This document shows, one piece after another, positions 11,336 through 21,249 of a stretch of DNA of 64,000 nt. The position numbers were made by a program, and so were the translations under genes. The stretch covers positions 287,977 through 351,976 of the forward strand of contig MU401465.1 of assembly GCA_022579005.1 (NCBI GenBank), written 5' to 3'. The notes under the pieces are model-generated. The model had not been told where the DNA came from and ran no database searches. It was given only the letters and a program-made list of their open reading frames with translations. The number at the start of each line of letters is the position of its first letter. The stretch's first letter is position 1. The DNA is from Poronia punctata. Taxonomy: Eukaryota; Ascomycota; Sordariomycetes; Xylariales; Xylariaceae.

Positions 11336-12008
11336 TTCCCTCGAGGTCCCCTACTAAAAAAAGGGGGGCGACCCTTACCTGCTGTGGACAAGAACAGAGG
11401 CTCGAGTATAAGCAGATCGCCTCGCTTCCCACTCGATCACATATTCTCCAAGACTCGACAGTACGCCCTGATGATCGGTTGATCAGTCGTCCATATTCCC
11501 AAAGCTATGATACATACATCTCCTAGTGTTTACAATGGTAGCGGGGGGTAGAAAGGGCGAAAGGAACCTCATGTAACTACCATAGACCATCTTTCGGAAA
11601 CGACTTTGTCAAGTTGTGTAATCTAGCTCGTTCCACCTGCCATCGAGTCATTATACAGGCTCGAGAGCTTTGCACAAATGGACAGAGGTGTAAGGTCAGA
11701 TTTCAGAAGGTAGAGGCTGGCAATGTAAATGGCTGCGGCTGTATGTTGGCATTTTACTAGTAGCATCAATATAAATGTAATTATGTGTACATTTGGCCTT
11801 TGTGCGGATCCTGGCTCTCACCCTTCTTCTTCAGTCTCTTATAGCAATTCCACATCGACTTCCTTCAGAGGCAAAACCACATACTATAAAAATTACAGTT
11901 TCGGCATCTAATCCTTCTGAATTCCTGCCTATAACTACCTATCTTTGTAACATTTGTATTTACATAGGCGGTGAAATAATGGTGCCCCTTTTCCACCTTT
12001 CGTGGCTT
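11336..12008. other. Intergenic, convergent 3' ends
   Basis: This 670-base spacer lies between the Zn2Cys6 stop and the C2H2 stop on the other strand. I see only 3' UTR-like sequence. A plus-strand frame crossing 11793-12167 is the antisense shadow of the last C2H2 exon. Confidence 0.55.
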
Positions 12009-13010
12009 TTAAAAGCCGATCATTCTTTTTGTGCCCACAGAAGTCTGGAATTTAGTCTCGACCTCCCTGAAACGCATGAATTCGCAACTCTCACTCTCGA
12101 GGTGGTTGAAGATGCCACCAAGCGACACGAATTGTTGGCGGCAGGTAACGTTGGGGCAGTGGTATAATTTTTCCGTGTCTGTGGTTCCGGGATTGGTTTT
12201 ACGTTAGCAATCCAAGAATTTCGCGGCAGCTTGCGCGAATAGAGAAGCGATGAGTAAGGGGTTTAGAAATGTATAACTTACGAATAGGAGCCCGTAGATG
12301 CTGGTTAAGCTGTCTAAGTAATTTGAAGCTCCGATGACAAAGATAACACTCGAAGTAGCGCCCGTTGAAAGATTGGCTTGTGGCTTGGTACGCCGGTGAC
12401 CCCTTCCAGTCGACGAGATTATTGGTGATGATATTATCAGGGTCTTGGCTACACATAAACTTGTATATCTGGTCGCGGTTTATGTTTGGTGCCTCGGGGC
12501 ACGAGCCCGTCTCTAGGTGATGCGAAACCCCTGTCGCTGTCGTGAATGTCTTCGGACAGCATGGGCATTCGATGGTGCTGCCCAAGTGCACGTACGATCG
12601 TAAATGCTATTTTATGACAGTATTAGTCTATCGGGTACGTGATTTATAACACTAGCTAGTGTCTGGGGGGATAGGGCTTAAACGCCATGTTCATGCCATG
12701 TTCATACCATGTTGATGTTGTTTAGACTTTTGAAGGCCCGCTGGCATTTGGAACACCAGAAGTGATTCTCCATCTCATGACGGGTCTTCTTCTCCAGGGT
12801 GGTAAAGCGCATGGGACACAAAGTGCACTTGTTCACTGTCCAGTGTGAGTACCGATCCATATGCTGATGGGACGCTTCCGCCGAGATGAATGAGCATGGG
12901 CACGTATCGCATCTATAATGCTCCCAAGTATGGCCGGCCTCACACATGTGTTGATCACGAGCCTGCCATGACCCAAAGGGTTGGCTGCAATAATCGCACC
13001 GTACCGTCAT
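12009..13010 (-). CDS. Multi-C2H2 zinc-finger protein
   Basis: Minus-strand exons 13010-12708, 12606-12282 and 12178-12009 give 265 residues. The 101- and 103-nt introns have good sites, including a GCTAAC lariat in the second. At least six zinc-finger-like units are visible. They begin at C5/C8 (CDYCSQPFGSW), C34/C37, C62/C65, C86/C89 (CSKCQRAFKSLNNINMHLRSYVH, split by intron 1), C115/C118 (CPCCPKTFTTATGVSHH) and C188/C191 (CYLCHRSFKLLRQLNQHL). A final one is at C218/C222 (CPNVTCRQQFVSLGGIFNHL). This layout, with the motifs LETGSC and LESESC, is seen in a fungal family of unassigned function. The ATG at 13010 is the first in frame; a TTG-led extension lies upstream. It is probably a nucleic-acid-binding protein. 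Some units lack a perfect second histidine. Confidence 0.85.
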
Positions 13011-14783
13011 TGTAGCGATCAAGTAAGCATTGGGGCCCTCCAACGGCCGAGGTTTCTTGCAGTAAAACCCCTACAAGAAGGTGTCTGAACGTTTCTAGTC
13101 GGACGCACAGCACTGTAAAGTTAGGGAAGGATTTGGGTTGGAACTTGGCGTATAGGTGGCCGAAGTCCTTCTTTTCTTGTAAGGGAGGGCAAACAGACAG
13201 AAAGAGGGTGAGTTGCACTTTCAAAGTCCCCGAGGTAGATATGTTCTTATACGTAATTCGAGAGAACGGACAGTCGTGCTTGCCTACCTAAGGTTACTTG
13301 ACACCTGCCTAACATGTTCAATACCTACCCGTACCGGGAAAGGGTGAGGGGATTCAATCGTTATTACGAGTACCTAGGTCGCCAACGCAGTCCAGTTATA
13401 AGAACCGTTCCTTCAGGAAACAAGCGTTATATAAAATGGATTCCTGGCCTTTGTGTACTAGGGGGTCCACCCTTAGAAAGAGGGGTTTCTAAGTGTCCCC
13501 CCCCTGAGTAATTAGTCGGAACTAGAAGCATTGGCCTAAGTATGTGAGTACCTACATAGGCAATTAATTACGAGTAAGTAAAAAGAATAAAAAAGTCTAG
13601 TCCACTCCGCCAAAGGCTCCGCGAGGGTCAAACCTGCAAAGCCTCCGACAGAGTAAGTAGGTAGGTCATCAGACCACTCTGCCAGACGTTGGAATTTTGC
13701 AGCCCTATTATTAAACATATACCACCCAAGGTCTTAAGTAAGCAATATATCTTTTTTAGCAATGTTTCTTTTCTAACAGCGGCTGTTTTGCTAAACAACG
13801 CTTCTCTCACTACACACTATTTCTCGCCATGGTACCTATTGATGGTCAGGTCTTGCCCGTGCAGACCACCTACATGTAGGCGTGGATGGTTCCTTCCTCA
13901 TTTATCGGCACCTACTGACTTATCTCATTCATCAGCTGCCTTGAGGCGTTCAGTGGTGGTTCTCAATCCCTTGGCCTAGGAGGAACCTTTGTTCTCCAGT
14001 TCCGGACCGACTAGACTTTGGAACTTCTTATCCAGGGTAACCCCGGGTCCCTAATACCGGGTCCCTAATACCGGGTCTCTAATACCGGGTCCCAAATCCT
14101 GGGTTGGTGACCCGACAGATTGGCACAAGGGAATAACGGACCAATTTAAACCAGCGTGGATCTAGATCTAACACCTTGAAACCGATTAATCACCGCCTAT
14201 CTACAACTGGTTAGTTGGATCACCGGGGTCTTGGACACCCTGATTATCACATCAGTTCATTCCTCGGAGAACTAGCACTACCTATCGATGCATACAAGTA
14301 GGATGGAAAGTTGAGCGAGAAGAAGATCACTGGTGGACAAAATGTACGTGCATGCAGTTATGGGTAGTGGAGGAAACAGATGAAGAAAACCATTCAAGCT
14401 CGACGTCGAGACATAATACGGTACACGGCCTCGAAGACATTGTGGGAAAGGTCCATTATGCTATTTACGGCCTCGCTAGCGTGTACCGCTCTTTGTGCGG
14501 TTGTCGACGCTCTGGGCATGTCCAGCATACACAAGGTGCCCGACAAAGGGTCATTGAGCACCCATTTTCAGGTCAAAGCAGTCCGTCCCCTATTATGCCT
14601 TCTTTTGGGTACCCGATTGTAAAATACATCATGTTGGACCGCGAAAAGAAATATTTGGTCCGTCGAGTCCATGACGACGGATGAGAGACCGTGGTGAATT
14701 TTCCCAAACGCAGAAAAACGCAACATTCGACCGCGAATAATCCCAAAATCGAAATAAGAGCCTCACCTTTATTAGCAGAAGCG
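13011..14783. other. Divergent intergenic region with short tandem repeat
   Basis: 1.77 kb lies between the divergent C2H2 and kinase starts. It contains both promoters, several TACCTA/TAGGTA steps (13535-13670) and a 14-base tandem repeat. Small frames at 13536-13979 and 14352-14684 show no recognisable motif. Confidence 0.5.
14043..14096. repeat. 14-base tandem repeat, nearly four copies
   Basis: The unit CCGGGTCCCTAATA is repeated about 3.9 times with one C/T change (copy 3) and a decayed last copy. It lies about 690 bases upstream of the kinase start. The GGGTCCC core is self-complementary. Confidence 0.9.
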
Positions 14784-16352
14784 ATGTCTCGACACGAAAA
14801 CCCGCATCCTCGCCAGAGATATCACTCTGTACCCATCATGGACCAAGTAGAAGACATAGAAAACTACTGTCCCGGCGGTTTCGCCCCCTTATCAATAGGT
14901 GATGTCATCGGCGGCGGAAAGTATACGATAGTCTACAAGCTGGGCTTTGGCGGAATCGCCATGGTCTGGCTATGCTACGACGAAGAAGAAAGAAAATGGT
15001 GCGCCATCAAGGTGAACGCAGACAGTAACTCGACCGACGACTGCGGCGATCTGGAAGCCATCAGGCTGATGAAAGACAACGGCCTCACCGTTGAAAAACT
15101 GGGCGAAAACCACATATTGATGTCTTTCGATACCTTTTGGGAGTACTCGCCCAACGGGAGACACTTATGTACCGTTATGCCCGTCGTCGGACCTAGGGCA
15201 CACGATTGGCGGACAGAAGATATGGGAAGAGACGCCGACAGGATTAATAAGATGTGCTATCAATTGACGCAAGGGCTGAGTTTCCTGCATGAGAACGGCC
15301 TTGTACACGGAGATTTCCGTCCACAGAATATACTGATGAAGCTAAAGCCAAATTCCCTGGACTTATTATCCAAAGATGACATGTGGAATCTTCTGGGCGA
15401 GCCCGCGACGGCGGAAATAAGAACACTCTCGGACAAGCGGAGCCGACACGCACCCAAGGAAGTCGTCTCTTCCGCATTATGGGAGAAATTCTCGCCAGTC
15501 ATCACGGACGACATTGCCATTGTCGACTTTGGAGAAGCTTACCTACCTCACAATCCGCCCGCGCATTTCGGCATACCGAGAAAATACGCTTGCCCCGAAA
15601 TATTCTTCAAGGCTAGGACGTCGGGACTCGCGAGCGATATTTGGTCCCTAGGTCTAACTATCCTAGAGTTAAGACTAGATGATTACGGCTCGGATCTTCC
15701 CTCGGACATCATACGTTTCCTCGAACGATTCGTAGGCCCTCTACCCCGCAAATACCGTTCCATAGCCGAGGCGCTGCTAAAAGGGGAGGGTTTGAAAAAA
15801 GCAGAGGGGCCGGGCCCGGAGCCCAGCGAGAATTGTCCTCTTATGGGACCTGTAGACCTCCCCCTCGGCGAGAAGGAAGAGCTAGAATCCGAAAATACCG
15901 AATTCAGGGACAGACTCGAGGTCAAAATAGCTTCTGGGCAGAAATGTTACGGCGAGGCCTTTGTCTCGGGTGACCGTACCGGCAGAGAACGAAAACGTGC
16001 TCTTGTCAGGTATCGCTTGCCGGAGGAAGAAGTACGCTTGCTCGGCGATCTACTCCACCAAATCCTAAGATATGACCCTAGAGAACGCATCTCTGCTCGA
16101 GAAGCCTTTGGGCATCCGTGGTTTCGGAAAAGTCGGGGCGAAACTGAGACGAAAGACAGACCTGCTACTCCCGATATGGATAACGCGTTGTTGTGGTTTA
16201 TGCCCAACACTGCAACTGCAACCTCGTGGGCTACAATTGCCAAGCTTCTTCTGCTATTTATTTTTTGTCTTGTTTTGAGCATTGGTTATTCCAGCCTGAC
16301 TGCTTCTAGTTCGTTGGATAGGTGTACGATTACATTGATATATATCGCATGA
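14784..16352 (+). CDS. SRPK-like serine/threonine protein kinase with a C-terminal membrane segment
   Basis: One exon gives 522 residues from the ATG at 14784. The frame extends upstream without another ATG, and a later ATG at 14838 is also possible. The stretch MDQVEDIENYCPGGFAPLSIGD before the kinase domain is the standard lead-in of fungal SRPK-like kinases. Key residues are present: the glycine loop LGFGGIAMVWL, K76 (AIKV), a catalytic loop HGDFRPQN (H175-G-D177, N182) with HGD in place of HRD, D248 of DFG, and CPE and DIWSLG in the C-lobe. An insert lies between the DIWSLG block and the final FGHPWF helix, as in SRPKs. After the kinase domain, residues 482-504 (ATIAKLLLLFIFCLVLSIGY) form a strong hydrophobic helix near the C-terminus, suggesting tail anchoring in a membrane. 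It is likely active. Its substrates are unknown. Confidence 0.82.
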   Translation: MSRHENPHPRQRYHSVPIMDQVEDIENYCPGGFAPLSIGDVIGGGKYTIVYKLGFGGIAMVWLCYDEEERKWCAIKVNADSNSTDDCGDLEAIRLMKDNGLTVEKLGENHILMSFDTFWEYSPNGRHLCTVMPVVGPRAHDWRTEDMGRDADRINKMCYQLTQGLSFLHENGLVHGDFRPQNILMKLKPNSLDLLSKDDMWNLLGEPATAEIRTLSDKRSRHAPKEVVSSALWEKFSPVITDDIAIVDFGEAYLPHNPPAHFGIPRKYACPEIFFKARTSGLASDIWSLGLTILELRLDDYGSDLPSDIIRFLERFVGPLPRKYRSIAEALLKGEGLKKAEGPGPEPSENCPLMGPVDLPLGEKEELESENTEFRDRLEVKIASGQKCYGEAFVSGDRTGRERKRALVRYRLPEEEVRLLGDLLHQILRYDPRERISAREAFGHPWFRKSRGETETKDRPATPDMDNALLWFMPNTATATSWATIAKLLLLFIFCLVLSIGYSSLTASSSLDRCTITLIYIA

Positions 16353-17249
16353 TAAAATTAGATTAGACTGTATATATATATCCCGCATTTCCCCTAAAAC
16401 ACTGGCACCTGGATTCAGGAGGGCTTGGAATTAGAGTTCGTATTTACCTAGAGGTATATATAATAAAATTGATGTTGAACATAGCACGTACGACCATAGG
16501 ATGTAGAGAACGCGGGGTCCCGTCCGCTCCCCCATAGCTAAGCTACATACCGCCAGATCAGTAGTTGGGTCGGTGACGACCAGCGAATCCCTGGTGTTGT
16601 ACGTTTTCCCTTTTTTTTTTTTCTATTCCTTTTTTCTCTTTATTTATTTATTTATTACAATACGTATATAACTACACTCTCCTTTTATTTTTATGCCTGC
16701 CCCTTTTAGCCGCCGGTCCTCAAGATGACTGAGCAGTAATAACAACATCAAGCAGTTTTCTGTAATTGTAAACTTGACTTAATATACCGGACGACCCGCC
16801 TTAACTGCTTGTATACCCCCCTATCTCGTGATTAAGATATGAATCTCTCTACATTGGATCCATCTAATAACCAGTACATCTTGTATTGTCACAGGTAGCG
16901 TCCATGATCACAGTTACAACGGCTTTCCGCCCATGACTCTTGAGCTAGAACGGAGAGCCCCAAGCCACAAATACACTAGCCACAATATTACTAATCGTTA
17001 ATATGTGGCTTATCTCAATAGGCACCTGCACCTGCACCTAGGTACTCGCACTTGTACTCGTACAGCTTCTAGGATAAGGTTGTTAACAGCAGCTTACACG
17101 ACACAACACAACACAACACAATCACCTCCATCAAATTTCAAACACCACATCCTCACATCAAACAAACCACCAAAACAACCAATCCCTCACCTCACCTCTA
17201 ATCTTCACCAACCAACCAACCATTCCCCCGGCCCAAAAATAAAAAAACA
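16353..17249. other. Intergenic: kinase 3' UTR and Atg12 promoter
   Basis: This stretch of about 900 bases holds T-rich runs near 16610-16660 and an ACAAC repeat (five-base unit, about 17098-17121) just upstream of Atg12. The leader is CA-rich, as is common before fungal start codons. No gene is seen. Confidence 0.55.
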
Positions 17250-17758
17250 ATGGAATATCCCGACGTCCCCTCCCCCTCCCCCTCGTCATCCTCAACCCCC
17301 CCATCCCCAATCCAAGACCGAGCCGAGTCTCCGGAACTCCCACTCACGATGATGGCCTCTACAGTCCTGACATCCCTACCGCGCGACGCTTCCTCAGCCC
17401 TGGCAAGCGCGGGCGGGTTTGATCAAGACCGCGTCCTGGTACGGTTTAGACCGATAGGTTCAGCGCCGCAGTTGAAGCGTGAGGTGCGCAAGATCAGCTC
17501 GTCGCAGAAGTTCGAAGCCATCGTCTCGTTCTTGCGCAAGACGTTGGGTGTCGGGGGTGCAGAGGGGTTGTTCCTTTATGTGAATAGTGCGTTTGCGCCT
17601 GCTTTGGATGAGATTGTGGGGAATCTACATCGGGTATGTATACACTTCTTTTTTACATCATGACTTCCGAGCACTGACGGAAGTGAAAAAAAAAGTGTTT
17701 CAAGGATTCAAACGATCATCTAGTCGTCGCCTATTCAATGACGCCAGCTTTCGGATGA
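17250..17758 (+). CDS. atg12: Autophagy ubiquitin-like protein Atg12
   Basis: Exons 17250-17633 and 17696-17758 (62-nt intron, phase 0, CTGAC lariat site) give 148 residues. Atg12 is conjugated through its C-terminal glycine to Atg5 by Atg7 and Atg10. The conjugate then acts with Atg16 as the E3-like factor that lipidates Atg8 on forming autophagosomes. The N-terminal 60 residues are Pro/Ser-rich and poorly conserved, as usual. The ubiquitin fold runs from 61 (RVLVRFRPIGSAPQLK) through KISSSQKFEAIVSFLRK and LFLYVNSAFAPALDEIVGNLH. The second exon supplies CFKDSNDHLVVAYSMTPAFG, ending in the required Gly148 with no residue after it, so no processing protease is needed. Reading through the intron would destroy this tail, which confirms the splice. 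Confidence 0.95.
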
Positions 17759-17935
17759 ACCTTGTTCTTAAACCGTTTTTATCATCTCCCTTATATCTTC
17801 TTGGTGTATGCCTTTATAAATTCTATTAATGCCAAGCCAAACGCCGTCGCCGATGCACTCATCCATCCATCCATACAAACCGGGGGAAGGGTCAAACTCT
17901 AATAACACCACTAAAAAGAAAATGGGCCAAACCTC

Positions 17936-19019
17936 CTAAACTTTATTTATTTCCTCTATAAATGCGTCAAGTTCCTCCTTGGGAATCGGATATGTATGCT
18001 CAGGCGCGGGGTATTGCCGACTCTTGACCTCATCCCTGTAGGTTTCGATGGCACGGAGACTCTCGGCCCAGACATTGCCATATTGTTTGACGAATTTCGG
18101 GATGAAGCGACCGGGCGGAAAATTTCCCGACATGTCCACCTGCACGAGAACCTGGCCGGAACACCCGTTACCCGCGCCGATTCCGATAGTGGGGACCGAA
18201 AGCTTCTCCGTGATGATCCGGGCCACTTCGGCAGGGACGGCTTCGAGAACCATGGCAAAACACCCGGCTTCTTGCACTGCGAGTGCATCCTCGAGCACAC
18301 TCAACGCGCCCTTGACAGTCTTGCCCTGGACCCTAAACCCGCCCAATGAGTTCTGACGCTGGGGTGTTAGCCCGACATGGGCTAGCACAGGGATGCCGGC
18401 TTGTGTAATCCTTTTGATGGTGGGGGCCATCTCTTTGCCGCCTTCTAATTTAATGCCTTGAACGCGGCCTTCTTTCACGAAGCGGATAGCCGTGGCAAGG
18501 GCCTGTTCAGGCGAGATCTCATACGATCCCATAGGAAGATCACCAATCTTGTCAAGAGTCAGTCGGACATTCGATGAAGGATGAGACGAGCGGACTTACA
18601 GTAAAAGCACCCTTGGTGGCCCTTGCAACTGATTTGCAATGTAATAACATATCATCAACCGTGACCTCGCTCGTGTCGTTCATGCCCAAGGCGACCATAG
18701 CCAAGCTATCGCCGACAAGGATCATATCCATGCCGGCGGCGTCGGCGACATGGGCACTGGGGAAGTCATGGGCAGTCATCATGGTAATTGGCTCACTTTT
18801 CTTATACATGGACCGGAGCGTGCCGACCGTCACTTTCTTTCTGGGAGGGTCCGATGACGTGCCAAGGGGCGAATGCGAACTCCATCTCAGCTGTTGCTGG
18901 TGTTGACATTGATATCGAGGCGACGACGACGACAAGGGTTGAGCCACCGTTAGAGGCATGCTAGATCTTATACCCCGATATAGCAATAAGCTGGAGACCC
19001 TTGTCCCTTTTGAAGCCAT
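17936..19019 (-). CDS. panB: Ketopantoate hydroxymethyltransferase (3-methyl-2-oxobutanoate hydroxymethyltransferase)
   Basis: Minus-strand exons 19019-18600 and 18547-17936 (52-nt intron, GTAAGT donor) give 343 residues. The enzyme transfers a hydroxymethyl group from methylene-tetrahydrofolate to alpha-ketoisovalerate, the first committed step to pantothenate and CoA. The N-terminal ~55 residues are Ser/Arg/Gln-rich with no acidic residue before D57, fitting mitochondrial import. The (beta/alpha)8 barrel has the expected magnesium ligands D104 (LVGDSLAMV), D143 (IGDLPMGSYE) and E175 (KLEGG), and the catalytic glutamate E242 (VLEAVPAEVA). TIGIGAG and the C-terminal FVKQYGN also match the family. 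The ATG at 19019 is chosen; a TTG lies three codons upstream. Its 3' end converges with Atg12, leaving 177 bases. Confidence 0.95.
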
Positions 19020-19879
19020 GGTTTTCAAAGGTTAAATTGAAACGGGAAATACGCAAAAGACGAATTTAATTTTTGCTGGCTTGAGTGGTAAAAAACGCAG
19101 TCTGGTTCGTGATCAACAGAATTATTTTTCTTTCTTTCCCCCCCTTCTTCGCGGAACTTTTGCGCTCCTTTTATGTTTCGGTCATGATAGTTTTTGCTGC
19201 GTATAACTGAGTCTCGGCGGTGTTTTTTTACTGCAGTGTTGGAAATGGGTAATAAGCTGACTTGAGCCAGTGGGGGTACGTACCTGGACTAAACTACCCT
19301 TTTTTTCAATTCCGAGGCATTCGGTTATGAGGTCAGCGGGTTCTTTTGTGGCTGGAATGGTGTGGCTTGAAAGCGAAACGAAACGTCACTTGGACCCGAA
19401 TACGGAAGGGATTTGTCTGGATTGGGGAATTTCCCGATATTGATTGATTGATCAATTACACGTATTTCCACAGAGTCGAAGAAAGTGTCGGGTCTGGTTT
19501 CATGATCCATGATATGAATGTTAGGATGTCGGGAAGCTGTTTAGGTAAGTTCTCGTACTCGTATACCACATCGTCGTTCCTTCTCATTACTAAATTCCAT
19601 GATATCACTACTTACTGCTATTTGCTCTTTCCCCTTGCGACAGGTATTTGTTAAGGTTAGACAGCTGGAAAGGGGCAGCCACATGCAGATTATTGTCGAT
19701 TCTAGGTACCTTAGTACTCGTAAAAGATGCATGCATGAACTTGCTGTGTCATCTATCTCCGCGCTGTGTAACGGGTAAAGCAGTGTGGTGTTTTCCCCGT
19801 CACTAGGTAAAGAAGTATTCATCTATGTGTCTAAGCTACCTAGTGTAAGACAAGTCTGTGAAGGGTTCAAATTTCACCC
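19020..19879. other. Intergenic: panB promoter and 3' UTR of the kinase-fold gene
   Basis: 860 bases lie upstream of panB and downstream of the minus-strand kinase-fold gene. I see T-rich and C-rich tracts near 19130-19160 and no conserved frame, RNA or repeat. Confidence 0.5.
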
Positions 19880-21249
19880 TCACGCATCGAAAAGCAATCT
19901 CCCCAACAACCTCTCAATAGCGGCATCCGACTCCTCCGCCTCCCTCCCAGGAAACTGTCTTGCTGTCTTCATAACGCCCCTATGTGCCTCCCTGACCATA
20001 TTCGCAATAGACGGACGTTGGGCATAATCATGTGCCATGGAAAGGGCCATCAAGTTCACAAAGTCGGGGTCGAGATGGGGGAACATGTCCATGTCGGCTG
20101 AGAAAGGTAGGATGTCACTTGCGCCTGTGACGATGCCGTTCCAGTTGCAGTATTGCCCGTCTGCTTCGGGGTTTATGAGGAGGATTATTGCCTTTTTTTT
20201 TTTTTTTCAGTTGTGAGGTAAGTAGGGAGGTAGGTGGTATGGAAGGAAGGAGGTGGGTGTGTAAGAGGAGGAAGAAAAAGGACTTACTTCGAGAACTGCA
20301 TATACGTTTTTTTCCAGAGACTCGTTGACGTCTTGGGCCTGGGTTGCGAGGCCCATGTCGATGATCTTTAGTTGTGGCGTCAAGGCATCTTTGAAGGTGT
20401 TGTGTTAGTTAAGTGACTTACTGTCCTGTTCACCAGACACAGTCCATCTTAGGTAGGATTGAAAAAAAAAAAAAAGAAACTGACCCTCAATCACGGCAGG
20501 ATTCACATCCCCCAACATGATATTCCCCATATGCAAATCATTATGCAGCACCGGACCCCCCAACAACGCCGTCCTCGCCCTATCAGCCGGATCCTCCAAC
20601 ATGGGGCGCGCACCCCTAGGTCCATCGGAAGGATACGCCAGCGCGACACACGCTCTCAAGAGACACAGCAAGAACCTCCACAGCAGCCTATTAGGCAATA
20701 CAACGGGCGGATCTTGCTCGTTCATCTTCTTATACATCCTATCTAGCGACCCGTTGGGCAGATACTCTAGCAACAACGCCGGACCACCGAGAACGCCCAA
20801 TGTATCAAAGATGTGGTCCTGCGGACTGGGGAATAGCGACGTGGCAATGTCGAATATGGACCGGATCCGCGTCGGGTTGAAATGTGCGAATTCCGGATTC
20901 CGGTATTGCGACACTTCTTCGCAGTAGGCAAGTAATTGCACCATGTGCGAGTCGCCGCGGAATTTCTGTTTTGTGTTCCTTCGTTAGCCAACTTTACCCC
21001 CCCCAAAAGGGACTTATATCAAGACCAGTAGACCTTTGTATAATCCATCTCATTAAAAATATCTTCCCAAGCTTGCCGATCAAGCATGCGCTTCAGCACC
21101 ACGTGCTTCGGAGAGTAATGGCCGGAGGGTTCCCGCATGGTCAATAATGCAGCCAAACCGTAACACCCCGTTCCGAGAAGTTTTTCGTATCGCCATATCG
21201 GCGAGGTGTCGAAGACCCTTCTTAGCTGGCCGGCTAACTGTTCGGCCAT
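19880..21249 (-). CDS. Divergent protein-kinase-fold protein
   Basis: Minus-strand exons 21249-21034, 20965-20485, 20388-20288 and 20191-19880 give 369 residues. The frame closes through all three introns (68, 96 and 96 nt). Kinase landmarks are: a glycine loop LGTGCYGLAALL (25-36), K53 in VVLK, LLLEYLPNGSLDRMY (hinge), HNDLHMGN (H213, D215, N220) as the catalytic loop, and IIDMGLA (D243) in place of DFG. The HNDLH pattern and DMG resemble aminoglycoside-phosphotransferase-like folds as much as classical kinases, but the N-lobe is kinase-like. Many fungal genomes carry such single-domain genes of unknown role. Two donors are weak: GTCTAC for intron 1 and GTCAGT for intron 2, so the first junction (DYTK|KFRGDSH) is the least sure. 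Catalytic activity is plausible because Lys, Asp, Asn and the metal Asp are all present. Confidence 0.75.

Noticed and set aside
11793..12167. Plus-strand frame with a signal-peptide-like start
   Set aside because: It starts with TTG and lies antisense to the last exon of the C2H2 gene, which has a clear zinc-finger ending.
14352..14684. 110-codon frame just upstream of the kinase
   Set aside because: No motif, different frame from the kinase, and no splice that would join it usefully; treated as promoter DNA.
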